From NCBI GenBank assembly GCA_002633005.1, contig NMRA01001068.1, positions 2,567 to 60,570 on the forward strand: a stretch of DNA of 58,004 nucleotides, given 5' to 3'. Origin of the DNA: Phoronis australis (lineage: Eukaryota; Phoronida; Phoronidae). The notes below the pieces were generated by a model, which was given only the letters and a program-made list of their open reading frames with translations, ran no database searches and had not been told where the DNA came from. Below are positions 22,501-31,204 of the stretch, piece after piece. Every line of letters begins with the position of its first letter. Position 1 is the stretch's first letter. A program made the translations under genes and the position numbers.

Positions 22501-25500
22501 AAAAGATCCGTCGACACCACTCGGGATTTGTATCATGTATAGTTAAAAATTGACTAAATAATGAAACTCAAACAGCATAAAAAGTGTTTTCACAAGCCCA
22601 CAAGTACGCAGTAGATTTAGGGAAACTTAGTTAAGTCCCTATTTGGGACTGTTTCCTGCAACCGGGCACTGGCTTCTTCACTTTTTCACCAATCATTACA
22701 TTTCGCCCCCTACTGTATATTACGGCATGCACGTTGCTGCCACCGTGTAGGCAACGCTGATTATTTCGTTTGCAAAATAATAGACTTGGACCCATGATCA
22801 CCAAAGTGACGGAAACGTTTCAACTCACCCTCAGTGGCACTCAAACACGGTTTGATTGACTTTACAGTGTCCGGAAGCAGACTCTTGAAGAACGAGTAAT
22901 CAAAGAGGTAGTCGGCGTCACCACAACGGCATATCTCTATCACTTTGCGTTGATAGCAGGTATTGTGACAAGCCTGGAAATTGATTAAATGGTTATAAGT
23001 CCTTGAAATTATATGCAAGTTACATGTAAATCGCACCACATATCGTTGACAACCAAAACTCTTTCACCGTAACTTGTAAAATATAACCATGTGATATGCC
23101 TATAGTCCATGATCCCACTGGTATAACACTTGAACAGCGACCCTACAGTCTGCACAAAATGGCGATTTTGTCTCAAACGGAAATGTGATGACACACAAAC
23201 CACTATTGTAAGCTCATTCACCTCGCGTGAGTAGGATACACCGAATCTTTTGGAATAAATGCTGTAACCTTCCGCTTCCGCTGTTGTCACCTTCGTGCAG
23301 TTGCTTTCGTAGCCCAATAGTCTTGATATTTCCACCTGCAACGAGAAATAAATTTACCTGAATGAACCTGACATGTCGATCAAAGTTGCGCAAACCGAAC
23401 ATGGAATATCAAGCCATGAGATAAACAAGTGTCCAGGATCTTAAAACACACTTCACTGACACGAATCGCTGGCCTTCAAACATGACTCACGCATCCAAAA
23501 ATACAAGCCATGGACCTTAAATATCTAACTTAAAACCGAAAACGGGACTTCTTACAGTGCTTCTAAAGCCCCTTATACCTAGAATGAAAACGTATACCAT
23601 AAATGTCGTAAACAGTATTTTTTATAAATTCCCCATAGTTCGTCATTCTAGGCATGCGAATATCGAAAAACAGCAGTCAAGATATAGGGAACGGAAGTCA
23701 CGGACGCTTTCCATTTTCCATCGTCAGCAATGTAACTGAAGTAACTTCAAAGCACAGTATCATGATTGCAATCCCAGTAGATGAACTCTCATTCATGGAG
23801 TATATGTGCACTTGCTGATAAATAGGGTAGCTTTTTAGGCGAAGAATCTTGCACTCGGGTTATTTTTGGGTTAAATAATTCCATTTTTGAACTAAGCTAC
23901 AGTTTTACGGAAACAACTAATGTGGCTTTTTCAATTTTCCAGAAAACTAAAAAGGCAAAATGCAGTATAAGCTCATCTAATTATACACAGAGAAAACAAG
24001 CAGAACTGAGCCTTCCCTTTCGATATACACAGAGAAAACAAGCAGAACTGAGCCTTCCCTTTCGATATACACAGAGAAAACAAGCAGAACTGAGCCTTCC
24101 CTTTCGATATACACAGAGAAAACAAGCAGAACAAGAAAAACATGAAAAAAATGACAAAACGCACCCGCTTGAGCCCGATGGTGGTGAGATACCCAGGGGC
24201 AAGATTGTACCCAGCATTCTCCGGAAACGGCATCAGTTTTTGGTGATTTATGTGGAGACGTGCACCGGTCTGTTCTGTTACTTCCGGAAGGTATTCACTT
24301 TCTTCAAGAAAAATTTCCATGGTCAAACCTGTAATGTAAAACATTTGCTGTTTTAGTGCCAGCATAGAGACATCTATGGCGCCATAGAGACAGCTATGGC
24401 GTCATAGAGACGTGAAATATTTAACCTGTTACACTACAAATCACAGTAAAAAAAACACGCCTATGCATCCGGAGCACCTCAGACACTTTTAGTCGCCTGG
24501 ACGTTGATACCATCAGTTCGTGAGAAAGTTAATTGACTCAACATTTTTCTACAACTATGATTTACTTTCTTTTGGCAAGTAACTACATTGCTACCATCTT
24601 TTAGCCTTTCTTAAACCAGGCTAAGCACTTCCTCTTACAACACAAAAATTCACAAGAGCGCAAAACGTTTTGCGAATGATGTTTTCCAACGCACAAACAG
24701 TAAGTACTTACCAAAGAGTGGCCCCGTTTTGGAGATGCTCTGAACAGTGGTGTTTCGTAAACCTGAATTGAAGACGAAGCAGTTTCCAAAAGTTCCCGTA
24801 GAATAGGTAAAAAATTTGCTGCAAGAAAAAAAACAACATCAAGAATCGAACACTGTGCGCTTTATCTACACGCTAGTGCAAATGAATCATGTTTGAGTTC
24901 CTGTAACTAATTATAACAATAAGGCACATCTTGTTTATCACTGACTACATCTGTAACAAATGAAATAAAACCAAACAGCTAAAAGTCGAATAACTGATTT
25001 TTGTTAATTTTTGTGTCGTGATGTCAAGGGGCCACTTCCTCATAAGTCACAGCTGAAGCTGCAAATTAAAACCCCGTCACCAAGTAGCTCAAAAGAATTC
25101 AAACCTCCCAATATCACGACAGAAAACTATTTTTGTCCCCATGTAGACAATTCTGAATATTGGCGAATAAACGTGAGTCAAAATGTCATCAACATAGACG
25201 GTGTAGGCCAACTCTTCCAGGATTACGTCACTTCATTTCAATCGCAGGCGATCTGTCGATATGTTGTCATGGTAGAGCTCAATCTCGGACCAGTTTGTGC
25301 GGAGTAATCAGCCTATTTTACCATTTCTGTGTTCATGACGAAAGTCCTGTACAGATGAAATGGCCGACGGGATATGGTCTGAAGGAGACCATCTTTTACA
25401 CATTATTAACAGGTTTTACTCATGTTGCACGTAGCTTAGAAAGCCAGTAAAACAATAATGAAGAGTGCTATAAGGAGGATGAACCACTACGAGTTAATTG

Positions 25501-28500
25501 ACGTTATGTTAAGAATGAAGAAAAACTTACTTGCACGACTGGCCTCCAAGAGAACACGTGACTACGAAATTCGGGAGCTGGTGACCCAGCTGTATACGTT
25601 TAGGATAGCTGAGAGTTGCCCACTGTCGCTTAAACTGGTTAATGAAAGTCATTTTCTCTTTTCCACGCTGAAATTTAAAAGGGGTCAAATTAACTATTGT
25701 ACAGTGATAATTTTTATGACGATGCTGATGATTCCGGTGTTGGTAAAATTGGTGATGAAAGTGATGATGGCAGTGAGACGTAACTGTTTGACATATTCCG
25801 TCATTCCTGTTATTTGGGGGATAATTCTAATTTATTGTTCAAACACGTCCTCCCACTATTTCCCCAAGACTAAGTCACTATTTTTGACAGCGTATAACAT
25901 CTAAAGCATACGACATTGATTGCCTGTGAGTAAATTAAATTTCAATAATACCTGCTGGCTACCACTAGGGGCCGTTTCTTCTTGGGGGCCGATTTCTCTT
26001 TTTTTCCGTCCAGGGAAAGTACCATTTGTTGACCCGAATATGTCGTCGAAGGTTGTGCCGGCTTCCGAAAGCATTGACTTCCTGAAAACATCAGCTCTCG
26101 TGACTTCTATGGTAATTTCCACACCCTGAGCTGGACCCATTTCCTCAGTGGCAATCGTCGCTAAATAAACTCTAATACTCACATCCCGAAATCTACTCTC
26201 CTACTTTGTGGAGATAAAAAACGCTTTGCATAATTGACCTAGTATTTTAATGCTATGACGTTAACACATTTCTGAGCTGAGTAGAACAAATAAAAAGGAT
26301 ATAAATCGCACCACTCAGCTTTATTTGTTACATTATCTTTTGTCAGCATTGCAACACACTGCGCAACAATAACACTTCTTTGATTTCCTAAAATCGCCTT
26401 GAGATGGAAATGTATTTGCATCGTTTCTAAAACGCACTGGTCTACTTAAATCAAACTCTAACCTATTTATACCGTCACGACGTTTCGGTCGGTCTTGCCT
26501 CTTTTCATCCTCAGGTGTTACAGCGTTCTTAATTGATGAACACATTTTTGGAATTCCGCAAACTATTAAAAATTGTTTAATATGACATCAATTTGACGTT
26601 TTTGGACCCAGTCATATAAAATTGAAATGCCAAAATTAAAAGCAATAATAGTAATGGGGCCAGATTTTACGTAGCGGTTTAAATCACTAAGTATTTTTCA
26701 AAATTAATGCCTGGCTATGGACCTGGTCAGTTTAAATTTAACTCAACTCAACTAATTTTGTAAAAGTTTCACCGAAAGCGCTAAAATGCCCCCATGGTTA
26801 CCAGAATAGAAAAAACTTCATAGACCTGCGTCATAACCGTGGCAGACAATTTTAAACATCCGTTATTATAGCAGCAGGGTGCACGTTTGGTGATAACGCG
26901 ACTACTTGTAAAAACAAGGTGACTGACCTCCAAACGCAGTTGAGAAGAATAGCTCAAAGCGTTCTTGCTTCGACATTCATGAAAGATCGACTCACCGTAT
27001 TGGGTTCATATTACATAAAGTAATGGCGGGAAACGTTAGCTGGTTGGAGTACGTGTAGTTGATATTCGTATTGACAGGATACGTGAAGAACTCGTCGAAT
27101 ACCCCATACACCTCTTCGATGGTATATGCTGCAACAGTAGTAATAACATGGAATGGGGTACTCCTATGATTTAGGATGTTTTCAATGTGGGACGCTCGGT
27201 TAGCTTCTCATAAAGCTGTAATGTTCATTACTTGCTCGATTTGCGACCAAAAGAGAAATTCTCCTCATGAAATTATTTACATAATCTTTAAACATGACTA
27301 ATTTACAATTTCTAAGTACCTAAATTTTTAAGTTTTAGTTTCCAGAAATAGAAAAATAATCTTTATTGTCTAAATTAAATGAAAATTTTCGCAAAATTGG
27401 GCATGTGAGCACTTTAGAAGTACAGAAAGGAGACGACTTTGCTCACCAGTTAACCCCAACACGATTAAAAGCCATAAAATCCGTTTCACCCAGCTTTTAC
27501 GCAGCACAATTTGCGGAACTCCATCGCAGGCAGCGTTTTCTGCCCACCTGAAAGAACAAACATGACATAGTGCAAGTATCCAGAATTAAGAAGTGAAATA
27601 TTTGAAAACGGATCATGCCACTTCACATAAGTCCATATTGCATCTAAAAGACGTTATAAAGCTGCCTTCTTTAATAAACTATCCTTTGATTTAGGCATTG
27701 TCATAAAACTGGTATCAACTTAAGCAGAGTGAAAAGTGACTTCTGTGCCCGGTTGCATGAGACAGTCCCAAATAGGGACTCAACTAAGTTCCCTAAATCT
27801 TCTGCCTATTTGTTTCCTTGTTCATTCACCGATGTTATATTTTTATATCATTTCATCTTTACGCTGAGCTGCTGTTTGACTAATGAGACATTTTCTAATA
27901 ATATAACTTAAAAACTGAGCCCTTAATTAGTTTATTATAATTAGGGACTTACAAAGGTTATGCCAATTAATTATGAGCGCATCACAGTCTAGAAATAATT
28001 TACATAAATTATCTCAGAAACTAACAGTTATGCGTATATGTTCGGAGACTTTGCACTTTTGCTCAAGTGAAATTTAATTACTTTTTGGAAATAGTTGTGG
28101 GGAGCGTAATACTGTATTTCAGACTTCAGTCTTGAGTCAACGTTCAAGAAAGAGTACCCTGGACATGGACACTGGCAGTCAGTTATTACTTGAGATAAGC
28201 CAACTCACTGAGCAATGACGAACTGACCAGAACAAGTTGAGAAAGCACTTTCAAACTGAGCCAGGAGACCCCTCTCGCGGTAACAGTCTGAGTAAAGGGT
28301 GCAGCACGGCAGCTTAAAGAACAGCAGATGGTTTTCTTCCTAGAGGTCTTGTCATTTTCTTTAACTTAAAGACCAAGACTGACCTCACCAGAAAGAGGCT
28401 ACAAGGAGAGCCAAGAAAATACGCCGTCTGACGGTTTGGAGAATAAATCGGGGAATGATGCCGTGACCGTCCGGCGGTTGTGTTTCCGGTGTTTTGAAGG

Positions 28501-31201
28501 AATAAGAACACAGTGCGGGCCTTTGTAGCTCTCAAAAATGAAAAATTACGGTGGGTCAGGTTGGATGGTAATTCTGTGGAGTAAATGGCGAGCGATTGTC
28601 ACGAATGGTATTCAACAGTTCTTTGAAGTTGTTTTGAGTAACAGAAGCGTAGAAATTTGGCCCCAGTTCTCGGTTCTACCCGGAACCGGAAGTCTCTTCG
28701 GTTTCAGAGCACTTCGCACTAGTTCGGTGCGACATTTTTGCTACAAGTACAGGTACCCCTTTAGAAGAATGAAATTAGAAAAAATCTGGTAGGTAGTGCC
28801 ATACATGTATTTAAACCTATATCTCTTGAATCTTAAGTGCAAGAGATTCACGCGATTCTTGTCTCCGCTCTGGGACCGGGAAAGACGCGAATTTGTGATT
28901 TCGAGGAGAAGAATGCCACAATCGCAATTTTTGTCGTTTTTTAAGCATTTCAATTTTCCAGTTGTCGTAGCTCGGCAAAAAGACGTGACATTGTTGAATT
29001 GTTTTATGCTTGAAAACCCCCATCGAGTGTGCTGGATGTAAGTTATGTATTGGTTCACGTATCTTGAAACAGAGAGGAAATAAGGGCTTTTGTCGAACCA
29101 CATCAGCCACTCGAAGGTGAGGCCAATGAGTCACCACTGAACACCGACAAATCGTTATAAATTTCTAATAAGGAGAATAAGTGGACATGACGTAGTTCAG
29201 TGCCCGCAGTTTTTGATATTTGTTTACAGTGAAAGAAGGGTTGTATAGTGGATTGGCAAAAGTTCAAAAACAGGATCAGCGAAATATCAACTAAACTACC
29301 AAGAACCACATTTTTTTCGAATGATCGCTAGGATAACCTTTTAATTCCCTAGTTACGGGTAGGACGGCCACTGAGAAACGGTGGGGTCAAGGAGTGTAGT
29401 ACATTCTACGCACACTCCTTGGTGAGGTTGTTTGGGAACCAATCCACTGACGCGCGGCTTTTGTCACTTCTGATAAAATAACACCTTCAAAATGGAATGT
29501 CCACTAGGGGGTGCTGCAGTAGTCAAATCCGTCCGAAAATCGACCGAAACCACCGCATTGCCGCAACGTACGTTCTCCTATTTCGGTAAAACCCTCCAAT
29601 AATTTTTCTCGCTCATCTTTAGAAAATGCTAAAAAACACATTGTCAAGAACACAGTGACCACGAGGAGGTGCTGGAGAGGTCGCACATGCCCCACTAAAT
29701 CGACTTGTGCCAGAGAAAATTGGAACATTTTTTACTTTTGACACCTGTAGATGCATGTACTCTAAGGTGTAACGCACAAACTCTCCATAGTCTAGGCACT
29801 GACTTTCGAATATATTCGTTGACTTTGTTATTTTTCTCGAGTTTGAATTTTCTATTGTGGAAAACACTGGAATCTGCCCGAAAATTGACTGGTCGGCCTG
29901 GTACATTGCCAAGTTTCATTGAAATCCATCAATCGGATTTCTAGACATCCCTCAAAAATAGCGAAATGTCCCTTTTCGAGACCACTAAGGAGTGTTACAG
30001 GGATCGCATCTCCCTGAAAATCGACTGATGCCCGCGCATTGCTGTCACGTACCTCTGTGTCAAGTTTCATTGAAATCCTCCATCGGTTCTTTAGGTACCA
30101 CCCGGAAAATCTCTTCCTCAGAAGCCTGAAAAGCCCCACCCTCTACACGTGGAGAAAGCACCTGATGTAAAAGTGACATGCGCCGTTTTAGTGATGCCCC
30201 TGCCATATTTTGGTGATACCCAGCATACACTTGTGCCATATTTTAGTGATACCCAGCATACACTTGTGCCATATTTTAGTGATACCCAGCATACACCACA
30301 TTTCATCAAGATATGACAAGGTTTTTTGAGGTAACGAGCTGACACCTGCACATGGTGACGACTACACATATATAGCGGTGAGGGTACAAAAAGAAACACT
30401 TTTTTCTTAAAGTCTCGATCAACCACGTTTCAATGTTAAAAATAAAAGCTTTGAAGTTTGTTCACAGGTGTAATGGTCCCCCAAAGCAACAACATTCTCC
30501 CTTGCAGACGACTGGAACTAACCCCACATGACAAGCAACTTAATGAGCCAAGTTTGAAAGAATCTTTGAAATCATGTCTAATTTGAATAACGAATGAAAG
30601 GAGACTGAGAACTAGTTGATGTCCGTTGTTCAGTGGAGAAAGCTGGTTCTCAAAAAGCGGGCTTCTTATATCCGACTATTACCAAAAGAGATCGACCTCA
30701 GTAGGTAACCTAAAACAAAGTTAACGTTGATTTTTACCAGTGACAGAAGACAGGGGCGGATCCAGGATTTTGAGTTGGAGGGGCCAGGGCACAGGAATAA
30801 CCAGAATTTCGGCAGAAATGTAGGGATGCAGGGGTCTCGAATTTTTGGGTTTGCGGACCTTTTGACTGAAAAAAAAACGGTAAACGGGGTTTGTTCAGGG
30901 CCTATGCAATGCTTATTTACCTCCCGAGTCCCCCTGGTTGCGAGCATGTACTAGTCAGCAATTCGCATACGACCTACCAAGTGGTATGTGGTAGAATTTT
31001 GGGGGGAGGGGGGCACGGCCCCCTTGGCCCCCCTAAATACGCCACTGGAAGACGTGGGTTTATTGCCTCTTTGTAAGAATAAGCAAATTGCAAACAGTTT
31101 AATTTGTCATACTCTTTCAGAAATTCCTTGAGCGATTGTTTTTCTTCTTCTTCTTTCGCCATATTTTCCAAGTGTGTCTTTGGGTTAACACCGTTGGACA
31201 T
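16430..31201 (-). CDS. DEG/ENaC-family (epithelial/acid-sensing type) sodium channel subunit
   Basis: Twelve minus-strand exons join in phase to 526 codons and a stop: 31201-31113, 27547-27447, 27128-26996, 26195-25952, 25589-25531, 24818-24712, 24328-24165, 23335-23222, 22973-22829, 18294-18222, 17309-17114, 16585-16430. Landmarks in order: a short cytoplasmic N-terminus; TM1 (about 53-70); FPAITLCNMNPIR (post-TM1 motif); a finger domain with RKKR (171-174); VVTCSLGGQSC; GNCFVFNSG; MEIFLEESEYLPE; LGYESNCT; ACHNTCYQRKVIEICRCGD; CDCPIPC; ISPWPS; then DLGGQIGLWLGAS and TM2. This matches the family from end to end, at roughly its usual 500-700 residues. Such subunits form trimeric amiloride-sensitive Na channels in the plasma membrane. 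GAS (492-494) is the selectivity filter. Odd: DG replaces the HG gating motif (38-39), and the C-terminal tail is short with no PPxY. The subfamily (ENaC, ASIC, peptide-gated) cannot be told by eye. Confidence 0.9.
16663..16955 (+). repeat. tRNA-like (SINE head) relic split by a MITE
   Basis: CTCCGCTAGCAGAGCGTTTG resembles a tRNA box A region. GGTTGCAGGTTCGAATTAGG, after the inserted element, resembles box B. Removing 16697-16927 would bring them to tRNA-like spacing. The acceptor stem is not convincing. Confidence 0.4.
16697..16927 (+). mobile_element. hAT-like MITE
   Basis: The ends are CAGAGGCGGATCTACG and CGTAGATCTGCCACTG, the same family as 6712-7392. It shares CACGGGAGG-AAACCC-CTCCCGACC near the right end. 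No clear target duplication. It lies between channel exons 11 and 12. Confidence 0.75.
16994..17090 (+). repeat. 31-bp tandem repeat, three units
   Basis: The unit is GGCCATGTTCTGGGGTACTA followed by CCACTTTGT; the first copy carries a small insertion. It ends 24 bases from channel exon 11. Confidence 0.85.
17114..17309 (-). CDS. Channel exon 11: palm region before TM2
   Basis: The acceptor is attttcag and the donor gtaagt. It encodes YQATVTISPWPS and LSRNLLKVEIYYDTLNYQYI, then ESPKYT. These are the conserved WPS and NLLKVxIYY segments of the family. Phase 2 in, phase 0 out. Confidence 0.92.
17452..17538 (+). repeat. 29-bp tandem repeat, three units
   Basis: Units at 17452, 17481 and 17510 read CACTGTTTTGCGCTATTGAC then AATAATTGT, almost identical. 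Intronic in the channel gene. Confidence 0.9.
18222..18294 (-). CDS. Channel exon 10: CxCPxPC micro-exon
   Basis: Only 73 nt. The acceptor is attgttttgcag and the donor gtaagt. It encodes ACVSRVLKLY and CDCPIPC, the conserved CxCPxPC motif. Phase 1 in and phase 2 out exactly bridge exons 9 and 11. Confidence 0.92.
18593..19132 (+). mobile_element. Penelope-like retroelement 3' fragment (GIY-YIG endonuclease)
   Basis: An open frame ends in TAG at 19132. It shows SIIYLITCRKCSIQYVGQTQ, a GIY-YIG nuclease start with the zinc-ribbon-like CRKC insertion typical of Penelope-like elements. It then shows GNHFNSKKHN, RLKREQFWIDKLNTLEPNGL and a terminal NIKTGS. Upstream HPPVISWIKCKGLKNYLF resembles the linker after the reverse transcriptase. 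The RT domain is missing, so this is a 5'-truncated copy, although the nuclease frame is intact. It lies antisense in channel intron 9. Confidence 0.82.
19135..19890 (-). repeat. Dispersed repeat X, copy 2 (reverse orientation)
   Basis: Reverse-oriented counterpart of 5695-6437, with the same GGTTCACTA/TTCCGAAGG minisatellite at 19585-19625, here much shorter. It starts directly after the Penelope-like stop, so the two may be parts of one composite insertion. Confidence 0.65.
20325..20420 (+). repeat. Isolated patch of the CTTCGGAAT minisatellite
   Basis: Degenerate units such as GTGAACTTTCGAAGGTAG and CGGAATAGTGGACTTTCGGA, related to those inside repeat X but outside its boundaries. Confidence 0.55.
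20600..20760 (+). repeat. Short direct repeat with CCCCCTATGGTGC
   Basis: GCACTGAAAAAAGTG followed by TATAGCCC...CCCCCTATGGTGC occurs twice, near 20620 and 20703. No other content recognised. Confidence 0.5.
21337..21362. repeat. Poly-C run with ambiguous base
   Basis: A homopolymer of about 25 C holds an N at 21350. Its length is probably unreliable. Confidence 0.9.
21836..22080. mobile_element. Palindromic MITE, family E, intact copy
   Basis: It begins GGGGCCTGTTCCAAGAAACTG and ends with its near reverse complement, CAGTTTTGTTAGAACGGGCCCC. Inside, GACTTAAG-type repeats make it a long foldback. About 245 bp, no coding. In channel intron 9. Confidence 0.8.
22334..22670. mobile_element. MITE, family F, with long inverted ends
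   Basis: The left end GGTTGCATGAAACAGTCCCA plus AATAGGGA is mirrored by TCCCTATTTGGGACTGTTTC plus CTGCAACC at the right. About 337 bp. A related copy is at 27744. Confidence 0.8.
22829..22973 (-). CDS. Channel exon 9: Cys-rich domain
   Basis: The acceptor is atttccag and the donor gtgagt. It encodes ACHNTCYQRKVIEICRCGD and IKPCLSATE, the Cys-rich hallmark of DEG/ENaC. Phase 0 in, phase 1 out. Confidence 0.92.
23222..23335 (-). CDS. Channel exon 8
   Basis: The acceptor is cgttgcag and the donor gtgaat. It encodes EISRLLGYESNCTK, matching the family's GYxSNC segment. 114 nt, phase 0 at both ends, so skipping it would preserve frame. Confidence 0.9.
23982..24132 (+). repeat. 42-bp tandem repeat, 3.6 units
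   Basis: The unit begins TATACACAGAGAAAACAAGC; copies at 23982, 24024, 24066 and partial at 24108. It lies 33 bases from the donor of channel exon 7. The period is a multiple of 3, so a repetitive antisense frame stays open by chance. Confidence 0.9.
24165..24328 (-). CDS. Channel exon 7: beta-ball region
   Basis: The acceptor is cattacag and the donor gtgcgt. It encodes GLTMEIFLEESEYLPE, then LAPGYLTTIGLKR, matching the family's LxLxIExxEYLP and SPGxxTxIGL segments. Phase 1 in, phase 0 out. Confidence 0.9.
24712..24818 (-). CDS. Channel exon 6: GNCFVFNSG segment
   Basis: The acceptor is ttcttgcag and the donor gtaagt. In the frame set by its neighbours it encodes FGNCFVFNSG, the family's GxCYTFNSG motif. 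Phase 2 in, phase 1 out. Another open frame crosses it but fits neither neighbour. Confidence 0.92.
25531..25589 (-). CDS. Channel exon 5: TCSLGGQSC micro-exon
   Basis: Only 59 nt. The acceptor is cgtatacag and the donor gtaagt. It encodes LGHQLPNFVVTCSLGGQSC, matching the family's LSCxFxGxxC. Phase 0 in, phase 2 out. Confidence 0.9.
25952..26195 (-). CDS. Channel exon 4: finger domain with RKKR site
   Basis: The donor is gtattat after SGSQQ. The 5' boundary at 26195 (acceptor gtaggagag) was chosen because it is the one nearby that continues exon 3 in frame (NPIR-RFRDVS). A second AG at 26161 would not fit. It encodes the variable finger region with FDDIF, an NGT glycosylation sequon and GRKKREIG. 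Confidence 0.75.
26996..27128 (-). CDS. Channel exon 3: post-TM1 ectodomain
   Basis: The acceptor is ctgttgcag and the donor gtgagt. It encodes YTIEEVYGVFDEFFTYPVNT and LTFPAITLCNMNPI, the conserved F..YP and FPAVTICN segments. Phase 1 in, phase 2 out. Confidence 0.93.
27447..27547 (-). CDS. Channel exon 2: pre-TM1 gating motif and TM1
   Basis: The acceptor is gttctttcag and the donor gtgagc. It encodes WAENAACDGVPQIVLRKSW, then RILWLLIVLGLT. The family has HG where this reads DG. Phase 2 in, phase 1 out. Confidence 0.9.
27744..27955 (+). mobile_element. MITE, family F, truncated copy
   Basis: It begins GTGCCCGGTTGCATGAGACA and runs through TCATTTCATCTTTA and GAGCCC as in the copy at 22334, but the right inverted end is missing. 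In channel intron 1. Confidence 0.65.
28000..29480. other. Channel intron sequence, nothing recognised
   Basis: Only overlapping short frames on both strands; no domain or repeat supported. Confidence 0.4.
29490..30200 (+). repeat. Second modular repeat (CACTAGGGGGTGCTG type)
   Basis: It holds phrases such as AAGTTTCATTGAAATCC (near 29912 and 30060), CCGAAAATCGACCGAAACC, CTGAAAATCGACTGATGCC and CGCATTGC (near 29552 and 30036). These recur at about 150-bp steps with different spacers. It resembles the CTAGTGGC family in design but not in sequence. Confidence 0.5.
30201..30297 (+). repeat. 33-bp tandem repeat, three units
   Basis: The unit is GTGCCATATTTTAGTGATAC followed by CCAGCATACACTT. 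It directly continues the modular repeat to its left. Confidence 0.88.
30751..31047 (+). mobile_element. hAT-like MITE, CAGGGGCGG family
   Basis: It begins CAGGGGCGGATCCAGG and ends ACGCCACTG. GAAGA flanks both sides (30746-30750 and 31048-31052). It holds the core GGTCTCGAATTTTTGGG plus GCGGACC. It lies only 65 bp from channel exon 1. A reverse copy is at 45529. Confidence 0.8.
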
Positions 31202-31203
31202 TT
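31113..31203 (-). CDS. Channel exon 1 (or 2): cytoplasmic N-terminus
   Basis: It encodes MSNGVNPKTHLENMAKEEEE, then KQSLKEFLKE, and joins exon 2 in frame as SLKEFLKEWAENAA, matching the family's F-AENTT-like segment. The donor is gtatga. An acceptor (ccttacag) lies right before AAATG, so at least one more 5' exon exists. The ATG at 31201-31199 is the first in this exon. Confidence 0.78.
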
Positions 31204-31204
31204 C

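Noticed and set aside
23973-24217. Cys-rich repetitive minus-strand frames (FSLCISKGKAQFC)
   Set aside because: They come from the 42-bp tandem repeat, a multiple of 3, running into channel exon 7.
24329-24347. Alternative acceptor (aaaacag) for channel exon 7
   Set aside because: It fits only the wrong frame of exon 6; cattacag at 24329 gives SKTGPLFGLTMEI, as expected for the family.
24601-24789. Minus frame reading TASSSIQVYETPLFRASPKR over channel exon 6
   Set aside because: It is open but does not fit the phase of the neighbouring exons; the shifted frame gives the family motif GNCFVFNSG and fits both sides.
28741-29137. Overlapping 100-120-codon minus frames in the channel intron
   Set aside because: Two frames are open at once and neither shows DEG/ENaC sequence; the channel exons on either side already join in phase without them.
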